Source of the DNA: Desulfovibrio sp.
Lineage (GTDB): Bacteria; Desulfobacterota; Desulfovibrionia; Desulfovibrionales; Desulfovibrionaceae
Direction: 5' to 3'
NCBI GenBank assembly: GCA_031269345.1
Contig: JAISZH010000093.1
Location: forward strand, 1 to 35,846
DNA length: 35,846 nt
The notes under the pieces were generated by a model, which ran no database searches, was not told the DNA's origin, and saw only the letters and a list, made by a program, of their open reading frames with translations. Within the stretch, counting starts at the first letter, position 1. Each line of letters begins with the position of its first letter. Positions 26,591 through 34,228 of this stretch are shown here, piece by piece. The position numbers and the translations under genes are program-made.

Positions 26591-26690
26591 ACATGGTTGC
26601 GCCTTGTGCCGGCAACAACATGGTTGCTCCTTGTGTCAACAACAACATGGTTGCGCCTTGTGTCAACAACAACATGGTTGCGCCTTGCCT
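26591..26690. repeat. 27-bp tandem repeat array
   Basis: Four units start at 26591, 26618, 26645 and 26672, each beginning ACATGGTTGCGCCTTG (GCTCC in unit 2). Units 2 and 3 differ at one base; unit 4 diverges after GCCTTG. As the unit is a multiple of three, all frames stay open. On the plus strand one frame repeats HGCALCQQQ, a CxxC motif; on the minus strand frames read MLLLTQGAT or NHVVVDTRR. No ribosome-binding site precedes the plus-strand frame, so coding is unproven. Confidence 0.85.
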
Positions 26691-26764
26691 CACGCCGCCT
26701 ACGGCGGCGCATCCGTCTTGCGGCCGATGTTTACAGCTTTTTGCGGAAAGGGGGATATAAATTC

Positions 26765-29602
26765 TTATTCTTCCAATTCTTCAAGCATGGCGCAGAGATG
26801 CCAGGAACCGTTACCCGTCAACTCGAACATATCAGAGTCGTCTTTCTTCTCGCGGATAAGCAGGCAATCCAGCCATCGTCCAATTATCCCGTCCAATTCT
26901 TCAGCACAGAGTAAATCTTTATGAATTGAGCCTGTCATAAGATGTTTCGCAATCGTTGATCTTGCGAAATTCTCTTCACTTTCAACTATGCTCCCCTGAA
27001 ACAATGGATAACTCCGCGCAACTTCAAGAAATTTTTTTGAAAGTTGCGGACACCGGTAGTGGAGATCCGCGAAGACGCCATCGGCGGATGCGCCGACGGC
27101 AAGCAGATCTTCTCCCCTTCTGGCATGGTTGTAGTAGAGGTTCCGGTCTTGGGGTCTGGCGTAATGGCAAAAATGGTTTTTGTCATATCCCGCCCGCGTA
27201 AGTTTGCTGTCCGCAGCGGCAAACATCGCAAAATCTTTTATGATATCGGGTGAATGGCTATAACGGCGCAGGAATCCCCGGTTGCGGCCGGACTGATTGA
27301 AACCGTACAGCGATATGCCGTGGATCCCCAGGCGGTCCAACCGGTCAATGCCGGAGAAAAACGCCGTGACGCTTTGTCCCGGCAATCCGTACAGGAGATC
27401 CGCGGTGGTCACAAAGCCCCGTTCGAGACAGTCCGCAATCCGTTTGAGCACGGTTTCGGGCGGCTCTCGGCGGCCTATTTCCCGGCGGAGCGGTTCTTCC
27501 AGCGTCTGTACGCCGATGTGCAAGCGTCGAAACCCCAGGCTCCAGAGGAAGTCAAGATGCGGTCCTGTCAACAGGTGCGCTGTGGATTCCAGAGCCCATT
27601 CCGTGGAACGGCTTGTATGGAATCCGGCGCGGACGGCCTCGACGACGGACGCAAAGACTGAAGGCTGGAGATAGTTGGGCGTTCCGCCGCCGAAATGGAC
27701 CGTGGTTACCGGCCATGCCGCCAGCGCGGTCCGCTCCGACCATTGTTGCAGGTCAAGGCGCAAGCGGCGGGCATAAACGGTCTGCAGGGGATGGCCGGGT
27801 CTGGCGCTGCAGGTGTAGCAGTCGCAAAATCCGCACCGTTTTTCGCAAAAGGGAACATGCGCGTAGATGGAAAACGGACGCGCCGGGCCGGCGTTCACAA
27901 TCTGACGCAGTCTGTCCCAGGTGGCGTCGCCGTCATACTGAAAGCCCTTTTTCTCCCAGAGCGGCGCGGGCAGCCTTCTGTTTTCCAGATGATAGTACGG
28001 CTGCGACGCTTTCCAGGCTCGCAGGACTTCCTCACGGACAGGCCGGGGCAGATCGCCCAGGGTTTTCGTGATGACGTCGGCAGCCGCCTGCCCGCGCGAG
28101 GCGGCAGCGGATGCCCGCGCTTCTTCCCGGAGCAGTTCCAGGGCGGTTTCGTTGATCAACGCGCGGCCCACGGCCCGGTTCAGGCGGCAACGGAAAGAAG
28201 CTTCCGCCGCTTTTTCCGAAGGATGATACAAGTTCGCTTTCGACAGAAAGCGAACTTGTGTGGCGGAGGCGAAGCCGCCGCTCTCAAGTTTTTGAAAAAT
28301 CAGGCTTTTCCTGTTTTTCAAAATCTTTGGCGTACTGCATTCAAACTCGTTTGAATGCAGCTTGGTATGAAGATCGTCCTGTAGCGCGCAATCGTCCGGA
28401 CAGGAGCGGGCGCAGTGATACGCGGCAAAACATGCCCGGCACCCGGCCCCGATGCCGGATGCGCGTTCCCGCAGGGACGCCGTCTTGTCCCGGTCAAGCG
28501 CGAACCGGCCGGAACGCCTGTCAAATCCGCCGATAATCTGGGAACTGTTGCCGGGATGGTCGCCGTCCACAACCAGAAAACAGTTCGTGGCTCTGCCATC
28601 GGGAGTGAGATGCAGAGACTGCCGGAGCACGTTGCAATAGGGGCCGTGGTGTTCGTCAGGCCGGAAGCCGGAGAAAGTAAGCGCGACGTTGTGCCGCAGA
28701 GCCGCCCGCTTCGCCCGCATGAAATGCCCTGCCCATTCTTCGGGATCAGTGCCCCCGCCGCCGCCCGCGCCAGCGCTGTACACGGGCTCAAAGGCAACAT
28801 TGTCCGCGCCGAGTTCCACGGCAAGATACTCCAGAATCTCCGCCTGGCGGGAAACCGTCTCCGGCGTGATTGTCGCGCGCAAGTCCAGGCGGGCTCCGGC
28901 CTCCTTCAGCGCGACGGCGGTCCGTCTCACCCGGCCGGAGGTGGGCGCGCCGTCGGATGACGGCCGCTGCCTGTCCTGGATATCGGGCGGTCCGTCGCAG
29001 GACAGTCCGACTCTGCCGAAGATTGCCGCCATCTCCCTGGCAAGCTTGAGCGGTACAACTCCGTTGGTGGCGATATAACCGCTCCACGGCACGGCATGGC
29101 GTTCGGCAACGGCTTTGCTGATCCCGACCAGACGCCGCACGAGATCCCAATGGAGGGTCGGTTCGCCGCCGCCATGGCAGGCGAGCTGAAACACCCGGCC
29201 CATGTCGGCGCAGTTGCGGCCGACCAGTTCGGCCGCCGCCGCGAACGCGTCCGGGCGCAGACAGCCGCCGGAACGGGCCACTGTCCTCGCCGGGGCGGCG
29301 AAGCAGTAAGAACACCGCAGGGAGCACCGGTTGCTCAGGTACACGGTCAGACACTCGGGGCGGTATTCTTCCGCCAGCCAACGGGTTCTGGCCGCCACGG
29401 CGCTGCGGGCGTGGTCCAGAAGCCAGCCGCTCTGTTTCCATAGCGATACATCCTCCCGCGTTTCCGTGCCTCCGTTCCACACCTGCCGCAACAAAAGCGC
29501 CTGCTCGCCCGTGACCACGGCCAAGGTTCCGGGGGTATACAGCAGGACTGTTCCGCCGGGACCCGCAAGTTCATAGATGGGCAGTTCAGGATGAATCAGC
29601 AT
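26765..29602 (-). CDS. Double radical SAM protein: SPASM-type maturase fused to HemN-type domain
   Basis: This 945-residue protein carries two radical SAM centres. The first has CSLRCSYC (Cys 93, 97, 100), the HGGGEP motif (~143-148) and SPASM cysteines (C323, C341, then C388, C391, C397, C401, C405 and C472). The second begins YAHVPFCEKRCGFCDC (Cys 586, 590, 593, 595), exactly the CX3CX2CXC pattern of HemN, followed by HFGGGTP (636-642) and a HemN-like C-terminal region. SPASM enzymes usually modify peptides; HemN-like (class C) enzymes include oxidases and methylases. One chain could therefore perform two chemistries on one peptide (inference). A repeat-derived segment (residues ~411-459) lies inside the SPASM region. 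Last gene of the cassette. Confidence 0.88.
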   Translation of the reverse strand: MLIHPELPIYELAGPGGTVLLYTPGTLAVVTGEQALLLRQVWNGGTETREDVSLWKQSGWLLDHARSAVAARTRWLAEEYRPECLTVYLSNRCSLRCSYCFAAPARTVARSGGCLRPDAFAAAAELVGRNCADMGRVFQLACHGGGEPTLHWDLVRRLVGISKAVAERHAVPWSGYIATNGVVPLKLAREMAAIFGRVGLSCDGPPDIQDRQRPSSDGAPTSGRVRRTAVALKEAGARLDLRATITPETVSRQAEILEYLAVELGADNVAFEPVYSAGAGGGGGTDPEEWAGHFMRAKRAALRHNVALTFSGFRPDEHHGPYCNVLRQSLHLTPDGRATNCFLVVDGDHPGNSSQIIGGFDRRSGRFALDRDKTASLRERASGIGAGCRACFAAYHCARSCPDDCALQDDLHTKLHSNEFECSTPKILKNRKSLIFQKLESGGFASATQVRFLSKANLYHPSEKAAEASFRCRLNRAVGRALINETALELLREEARASAAASRGQAAADVITKTLGDLPRPVREEVLRAWKASQPYYHLENRRLPAPLWEKKGFQYDGDATWDRLRQIVNAGPARPFSIYAHVPFCEKRCGFCDCYTCSARPGHPLQTVYARRLRLDLQQWSERTALAAWPVTTVHFGGGTPNYLQPSVFASVVEAVRAGFHTSRSTEWALESTAHLLTGPHLDFLWSLGFRRLHIGVQTLEEPLRREIGRREPPETVLKRIADCLERGFVTTADLLYGLPGQSVTAFFSGIDRLDRLGIHGISLYGFNQSGRNRGFLRRYSHSPDIIKDFAMFAAADSKLTRAGYDKNHFCHYARPQDRNLYYNHARRGEDLLAVGASADGVFADLHYRCPQLSKKFLEVARSYPLFQGSIVESEENFARSTIAKHLMTGSIHKDLLCAEELDGIIGRWLDCLLIREKKDDSDMFELTGNGSWHLCAMLEELEE
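28226..28372 (+). repeat. Palindromic repeat R3, copy a, inserted in frame in a radical SAM gene
   Basis: The element begins with palindrome AAGTTCGCTTTC-GACA-GAAAGCGAACTT and ends with GCATTCAAACTCGTTTGAAT. Between lie a GGCGGAGGCGAAGCCGCC hairpin and a GAAAAATCAGGCTTTTCCTG arm region. The reverse complement of 33412-33561 matches it at roughly 85-90 percent by eye. It adds about 49 codons without a stop to the 945-residue protein. Confidence 0.88.
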
Positions 29603-29631
29603 GGCATCCGGTGACGGTCTATAGCATTTTA

Positions 29632-29775
29632 CCTTTACGGTTTGAAACCCCGGCCTTCAGGCCGGATAGCCCGCCCCCGCCCTTCAGTGCGGGGTATCCG
29701 TACGGGCGCAAGTCTGGGCGGGGTCCAACCCCGAGGCGCAAGACGAATGGGCATGAAGGCCAATGCCGCCTTCCC
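29632..29775 (-). repeat. Dispersed repeat R1, copy c, at the end of a radical SAM gene
   Basis: Inverted relative to copies a and b, with both hairpins (GGCCTTCAGGCC; CCGCCCTTCAGTGCGGGG, one mismatch). The Shine-Dalgarno end has diverged (GTAAAGGTAAAATG). Bases 29684-29775 are read as the last ~30 codons and stop of the upstream radical SAM gene, and the rest fills the gap to the next gene. Confidence 0.85.
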
Positions 29776-31765
29776 GGCCCGGGCCGGACCCCGTGAGCGC
29801 CAGCTCATAATACTCTCTGCAAACCAGGCAGGAATGGCAACATTTATCGCAGTGCAAAGTCCTGTGGTAGAAGGCGTCGCTGATGTGGATCGGCGTGAGG
29901 GGCGAAGCGGGTCCCCCGCCCACGGAGTCGGGCGTGACGGCGCGGCGGGTGATGTAGGCGTCGAGAACGTCCAGATACCGCTCGGGGTCTTGCAGTGTCG
30001 CCCTGCCGGCTAGCTTGAAGTCCCGGGTAAGGCCGTCGAAAAAGTGCAGGTGCTGGGGCAGCGCCCACGCGCCGGTCAGCCGCATCCAGGGGTGCCTGTC
30101 CAGAAGCGGGTCGCACAAGGATAACGGCACTTCTTCCGCATAGCCCATCTCATAGAAATGCTGCACCCGCATCAGGCAGTCCGGCAGACAGCCTTCATTG
30201 ACGATCAGCCGCAGGGCGCCGGGAAACGCCCGGCCCACGGCCTGGAGCGCCGGATAGTTGCGCATGATCCGGCTGGCGGGAACAAGGGTCTCGCAGATGC
30301 CTGCCAGTTGATGCGCCTGATGGGGCCGGGCGACGTCCATCAGAACCGAGGCGGTCAGCGGCAGGTCCGGCAGACGCTCTTTGACGATCCGGGCCAGGCT
30401 GATGTCGGCGACGGTCACGCCGCTCAGGCGCGTCATGGCCAGCAGGTCTTTGAGTGCCGCGACGACGGGGGCCGCAATGTCTGCCGCCGGACGAGGCAGC
30501 ACCACGGGATTGAGCAGCACGGACACGGGAAGCGGACCATGGCGCAGGAAACTCTCAAGATGCCCGTCCCGTAGCGCCGGCCGCCCCGAGGCCAGCAGGC
30601 TGCGGGGAAGCGGCAGGTAAACTTCCCGGATCGCCGGGCCGTACCGGGCGTGTATTTCCCGCCAGAACGCCGGCGGCTGGTCGATATAGGGGATGGACCA
30701 TCGCTCCTTGTCCGTCCCCGGCTTTGCGCAGGCGCCTGACGCCGCGGACCCCGCGCACGGTCGAGGCCCGGAACGGCCGGGTCCGGGGCGCTGCCGGGCG
30801 CCGGCGAAAATTCGCCCTGTCACGGGAAAAGGGCGCATCCGCCGCAAGGCGGCGGCCCGGCAGCCGCCGTTGCAGCGGGACTGCTCGCGAAGGGGGCAGC
30901 GGCCGCATTCGCCATAGATTCCCGTTTGCGCAAACACGGCCAGTTGATCGCTTAACCGCGCCTGGACGGACCGGGAGGTGTCGCCGGGAAGGCATGACGT
31001 TTGGCAGACGCGCGCCAGCGGGTAACATGGAATCGCCCGCCCGTCGGGGAGAAAATCCGGCAGCGGGTTACAGCGCGCGCCCGGCGGATCCCCGAGGGTT
31101 GCGAACAACTCAAGGTCTTCTTTGTCGAACATGCAGGGCACAAAGCCGCAGTCGAATTCCAGCCGCACCCCTTGGTCAAGGGCCTGGCTGACGAAAAGGC
31201 CGAGGCCGCGCCCGACCGTCCGGTAGTGCCGTGGATGGAGAAAATGGTTTTCAGCGCCTGCGCGGGGGTGCGCCAGACCGGCCCTGACGAAGGGGACAAG
31301 GCCGAACGTCTTGATCAACGGCAGAAAAGGCGCGGGAGAAACGCCGGGATGGTGTATGGTGCAGCCCGGAACGATCACTCCGCCCAAAGCCGCCAAAACC
31401 TGCCGCAGCCGTTTGTCTCCCGGTTCCGGCGGGCAGGCGGCGGGATCAATGTTCAGCAGGATGCGCAAACGCTCCGCAGGAAAGCGTGTGAGGCGGCTCA
31501 GGGCTTTTGTGGGCATCCGGCCGTTGGAAAAAAGCAGCAGATCAAGCCCCCGTTCTTTGATCATGTCTATAAAGCGGCCGAAGAGGGGATGGATCGTCGG
31601 CTCGCCGCCAAGCACGGGGACCTGCCGGATGCCGGAATGCTCAAGAAAATCCAGGGCTTGAGCAAAGACCTCCGGCCGCATATGCCCGGTGTCTTCGTCC
31701 GGACCGGGGACGAAGCAGTACCCGCATCGCCGGTTGCACGAAAAGGTGATGGAAATGTTGCTCAT
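29684..31765 (-). CDS. Radical SAM/SPASM protein with U32-peptidase-like C-terminal half
   Basis: This ~693-residue protein opens with the radical SAM motif CNRRCGYC (Cys 10, 14, 17), then PVLGGEPTIHP. A SPASM-like cysteine set follows (residues ~230-302, including CGRCPLREQSRCNGGC). After a Pro/Gly/Arg-rich linker (~320-350) a second half (~355-650) recalls the U32-peptidase/UbiU-type TIM barrel, with NEGCLPDCLMRVQHF (~524-538). It ends in a cysteine cluster CDKCCHSCLVC (639-649) that could bind Fe-S. The ATG at 31765 overlaps the stop of the PqqD-like gene (TAATG); a frame open to 31918 lacks support. The last ~30 residues come from repeat R1, so the native C-terminus may have been replaced. 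Confidence 0.82.
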   Translation of the reverse strand: MSNISITFSCNRRCGYCFVPGPDEDTGHMRPEVFAQALDFLEHSGIRQVPVLGGEPTIHPLFGRFIDMIKERGLDLLLFSNGRMPTKALSRLTRFPAERLRILLNIDPAACPPEPGDKRLRQVLAALGGVIVPGCTIHHPGVSPAPFLPLIKTFGLVPFVRAGLAHPRAGAENHFLHPRHYRTVGRGLGLFVSQALDQGVRLEFDCGFVPCMFDKEDLELFATLGDPPGARCNPLPDFLPDGRAIPCYPLARVCQTSCLPGDTSRSVQARLSDQLAVFAQTGIYGECGRCPLREQSRCNGGCRAAALRRMRPFPVTGRIFAGARQRPGPGRSGPRPCAGSAASGACAKPGTDKERWSIPYIDQPPAFWREIHARYGPAIREVYLPLPRSLLASGRPALRDGHLESFLRHGPLPVSVLLNPVVLPRPAADIAAPVVAALKDLLAMTRLSGVTVADISLARIVKERLPDLPLTASVLMDVARPHQAHQLAGICETLVPASRIMRNYPALQAVGRAFPGALRLIVNEGCLPDCLMRVQHFYEMGYAEEVPLSLCDPLLDRHPWMRLTGAWALPQHLHFFDGLTRDFKLAGRATLQDPERYLDVLDAYITRRAVTPDSVGGGPASPLTPIHISDAFYHRTLHCDKCCHSCLVCREYYELALTGSGPGREGGIGLHAHSSCASGLDPAQTCARTDTPH

Positions 31766-32049
31766 TACGGCGCGCCTGTTTCCAGCCAGCCTTCTTCCGC
31801 CCATAGGTCCAGGCGGGAACCGACAAGTTCCCGGGCCTCCCGCGGGCCGATCCCGGCGATCAGTTCCAGCATGGAGCGGATCGTTTCCTCGGACCGGCCG
31901 CGGGTTATCAGATCCCATACCGCGGCTTCGGGATAGGCAAGCTCGTGGCGCAAGTTCCGGGTACTATCGAAGAGCACCACGCAGTGCGGTTCCACAACCC
32001 AGGTCACATGCCCGGCGCATCGCGGCTTTGGCCTGTTTTCCATAGTCAT
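31765..32049 (-). CDS. PqqD-like RiPP recognition protein (RRE), 94 residues
   Basis: This small winged-helix protein matches the PqqD pattern: HVTWVVEPHCVVLFDS, then LAYPEAAVWDLITRGRSEET, and a C-terminal L.LWAEEGWLE. PqqD-type RREs bind the leader of a precursor peptide and bring it to a radical SAM enzyme. Its ATG overlaps the stop of the preceding radical SAM gene (ATGA), and its stop overlaps the next start (TAATG). Translational coupling on both sides suggests fixed stoichiometry with both enzymes. Confidence 0.85.
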   Translation of the reverse strand: MTMENRPKPRCAGHVTWVVEPHCVVLFDSTRNLRHELAYPEAAVWDLITRGRSEETIRSMLELIAGIGPREARELVGSRLDLWAEEGWLETGAP

Positions 32050-33596
32050 CCTGCCGGTTCGAAACGGTCTGACGGTTGCAGGGCCAGGGCTTCCATCGCC
32101 TTTCCGTCGGCCAGCAGGGTCTGGGCGATAGAGGACAGGTTCATGTCCTCAAGAAGCCGGCAGGCCGACAGCAGTCGGGTCTGGATACAAAACGGTCCGT
32201 AGGCGGAAGAACTCCCTGGATAACTGTGCTGCACATGACAGCCCCCGGAACAGACCCATTGGCAGAAACATTTTTCACAGCGCGGTTTGTCCCTGGCCAG
32301 ACCGCGCAAGCGCAACACGGCGTCCGGGTCGATATGCATGCCTCCCTGAACGGACAGACGGCCCACGTCCATGTCCAGGCCGCGTTCCACCCAGGTTTTC
32401 CGGGGCAGATAGCAACTGCTGATCCGGCCGTCAGGGGAAACGATCAACGCATCCTTGCCGACCGGACAGAAGCTGGTCTGTGAAGGCTCCCCCTCCGCGG
32501 CCGCATAGACCGCTTTTATGCCGTAACGCAAAGTCCGGGCGCGGGCTTTGGCGTATTGCCTGACAAATACGTAGGGATCCGGAGGAGACAGCCCGGCCGC
32601 ACGGGATTTTGGGTTGTCGGTCAACGGCTCGAAATTGATGACTGATGGCTGAAATTCCTCGCAGAACCAGATGGCGATTTCTTCAAGGCTTTGGATATTC
32701 AGGTTTGATACGCAACAGCGCAGGCAGAGTTCCGTTGGCGTCCGTGAAAGCAACGCCGCGCTTTGACGGGCCGGAGAAAAACTGCCGCGCCTGGAACTGA
32801 TGGGGCGGTGCCGGTCGTGTATATCCTGAAAGCCGTCCAGAGACAAGACCACCGCATGGAAATAATCGCCCACAAATTGAGCGTATTCCTGTTCAAAGAT
32901 GCCATTTGTGGATACTTCGAGATGCAGGGACAAGTCATGGCGGTCCGCCAGCAGGCGGCTCCGGTGGACCGCTGTTTCGACAACATCGCGGCAGACAAGA
33001 GGTTCGCCGCCAAAAAAGTGCACCTCCATATGATCCTGCCCGGCATCCTTCAAAAAATTGGCGTACCAGGTAAGCGCGGCCTCGGCCATGGCCGGGGACA
33101 TATCGGACGCTTTACCTTCACCGGCGTCGAAGTCGCAATACACGCAGTTGCAGTTGCAGCGTCGCGTCGGCAGAATGCCGAGAAAAAGAGGATTGAGCCG
33201 TCCTGTCGCGGATGGCGGTTCACAGGGTTTCCGGGTCAGCAGGTCGGCGAGTTCGTCTATTTCGGGTGGAAAGGACGGGTCCGGCACAGGCTTTCCTATC
33301 CGGCGGCGCAACGCTTTCAGGGCCGACGCATTGAGCAGTGACGCAATCCCGCTTAGTGGGCTGTATATCAGAAAGGCCTCGTTGACCGGCAGTACGAACA
33401 CGCCGGTCTTATGCCAAGCCGCGTTCAAACGAGTTTGAATGCAGGACGCCAAAGTTTTTGAAAAACAGGAGAAGCCTGATTTTTCAAAAACTTGCGGGCG
33501 GCGGCTTCGCCTCCGCCGTCCAAATTCGCTTTCCATCGAAAGCGAATTGGTATGAGACATGCCGCCAGCGCCCTTGCCCACCGCGTTTCCCTTCAT
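32046..33596 (-). CDS. Radical SAM/SPASM peptide maturase with repeat-derived N-terminus
   Basis: This 516-residue protein has CNCNCVYC (Cys 147, 151, 154), then MEVHFFGGEPLV, LSLDG and a SPASM domain (FCPVGKDALIV, SSCYL, CEKCFCQWVCSGGC, and later Cys in GPFCIQTRLLSACRL). This is the PqqE/anSME-type layout, which carries two auxiliary Fe-S clusters. The start ATG at 33596 and its Shine-Dalgarno sequence AAAGGAAG belong to repeat R1, and residues ~13-63 are encoded by repeat R3 in inverted orientation. Native sequence seems to begin around residue 64 (TGVFVLPVNEAFLIYSP). An alternative start is ATG 33560, without a clear ribosome-binding site. It is upstream of the 94-residue PqqD-like gene. 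Confidence 0.85.
   Translation of the reverse strand: MKGNAVGKGAGGMSHTNSLSMESEFGRRRRSRRPQVFEKSGFSCFSKTLASCIQTRLNAAWHKTGVFVLPVNEAFLIYSPLSGIASLLNASALKALRRRIGKPVPDPSFPPEIDELADLLTRKPCEPPSATGRLNPLFLGILPTRRCNCNCVYCDFDAGEGKASDMSPAMAEAALTWYANFLKDAGQDHMEVHFFGGEPLVCRDVVETAVHRSRLLADRHDLSLHLEVSTNGIFEQEYAQFVGDYFHAVVLSLDGFQDIHDRHRPISSRRGSFSPARQSAALLSRTPTELCLRCCVSNLNIQSLEEIAIWFCEEFQPSVINFEPLTDNPKSRAAGLSPPDPYVFVRQYAKARARTLRYGIKAVYAAAEGEPSQTSFCPVGKDALIVSPDGRISSCYLPRKTWVERGLDMDVGRLSVQGGMHIDPDAVLRLRGLARDKPRCEKCFCQWVCSGGCHVQHSYPGSSSAYGPFCIQTRLLSACRLLEDMNLSSIAQTLLADGKAMEALALQPSDRFEPAG
33412..33561 (-). repeat. Palindromic repeat R3, copy b, at the start of a radical SAM gene
   Basis: Both palindromes are present (GCATTCAAACTCGTTTGAAC-type and AATTCGCTTTCGATGGAAAG-type on the minus strand), with the GGCGGAGGCGAAGCCGCC hairpin between. 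It is inverted relative to copy a. It contributes about 50 codons to the 5' end of the gene, in a different reading frame of the element from that used in copy a. Confidence 0.87.
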
Positions 33597-33812
33597 CTGA
33601 GCTTCCTTTACGGTTTGCGGCCCCGGCCTTCAGGCCGGATAGCCCGACCCCGCCCTGAAGGGCGGGGTGTCCGTACGGACGGAAGCCTGGCGAGGTCCAA
33701 ACCCCGCCAAAGCGCAAGACGCATGGGCCTGAAGGCCGATGCTGCCTTCCTGGTCCAGGCTTCCTTTACGGTTTGCCATCCCGGCCTTCAGGTCCATGCC
33801 ACCTTCTTGGTT
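33593..33812 (-). repeat. Dispersed repeat R1, copy d, with an adjoining partial copy
   Basis: Full-length R1 at 33593-33757 (two hairpins, GCGTCTTGCGCTTTGGCGGG, and the end AAACCGTAAAGGAAGCTCAG plus ATGAAG). A shorter second copy follows at 33758-33812 (CCGTAAAGGAAGCCTGG end). The two fill the gap between the 138-residue PqqD-like gene and the following radical SAM gene. Confidence 0.87.
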
Positions 33813-34228
33813 CACTCCGGACTGTCCAGGGGATGACAGATTCCGTTTTGCGCCAGGGCCACAAAAAGAGATTTGACCAGGCCCGCGGCAGCGTCGGACG
33901 AAAGATCGAACTCCGATTCCGTCACAGCGCAGATGTCAGCGATAGAATGCCGTCCATCAAAGCGGCTGATGATATATTTTTGCCGCGCGGTTAACGGCAT
34001 ATGGCGTTCGTAGGGCGCGTCAGGGCTCTTTTGCAGCAGCAGCCAGCCATCTTCCATGCCAAGGGTTATTCCCTGATAAACAACCGGTACCATCTTGCGC
34101 AGCACAGCGTCCGGCAGCGAACCTATCTCGTCCAGACGAAAATGCGGTTTTCCGCGCAACTCGTCGACAACGGCCAGGGCTTCGGAGAACAGTGAATGCA
34201 GGTACTGTCTGCGGTTTACATTTTTCAT
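33812..34228 (-). CDS. PqqD-like RiPP recognition protein (RRE), 138 residues
   Basis: This ~138-residue protein has a longer N-terminal part (residues ~1-60, rich in helix) and a PqqD-like C-terminal part (~75-135: PLTARQKYIISRFDGRHSIA, LSSDAAAGLVKSLFVALAQN). Compared with the 94-residue paralogue it is more divergent, so the RRE call rests on layout and neighbourhood. Start: ATG 34228 overlaps the stop of the radical SAM gene upstream (ATGA); a frame open to 34270 would overlap that gene further. Together with its neighbour it forms an enzyme/recognition pair. Confidence 0.7.
   Translation of the reverse strand: MKNVNRRQYLHSLFSEALAVVDELRGKPHFRLDEIGSLPDAVLRKMVPVVYQGITLGMEDGWLLLQKSPDAPYERHMPLTARQKYIISRFDGRHSIADICAVTESEFDLSSDAAAGLVKSLFVALAQNGICHPLDSPE

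Noticed and set aside
26488-26712. Arg-rich minus-strand frame across the 27-bp repeats
   Set aside because: It runs through an R3 palindrome and the putative terminator; no start signal and no family resemblance.
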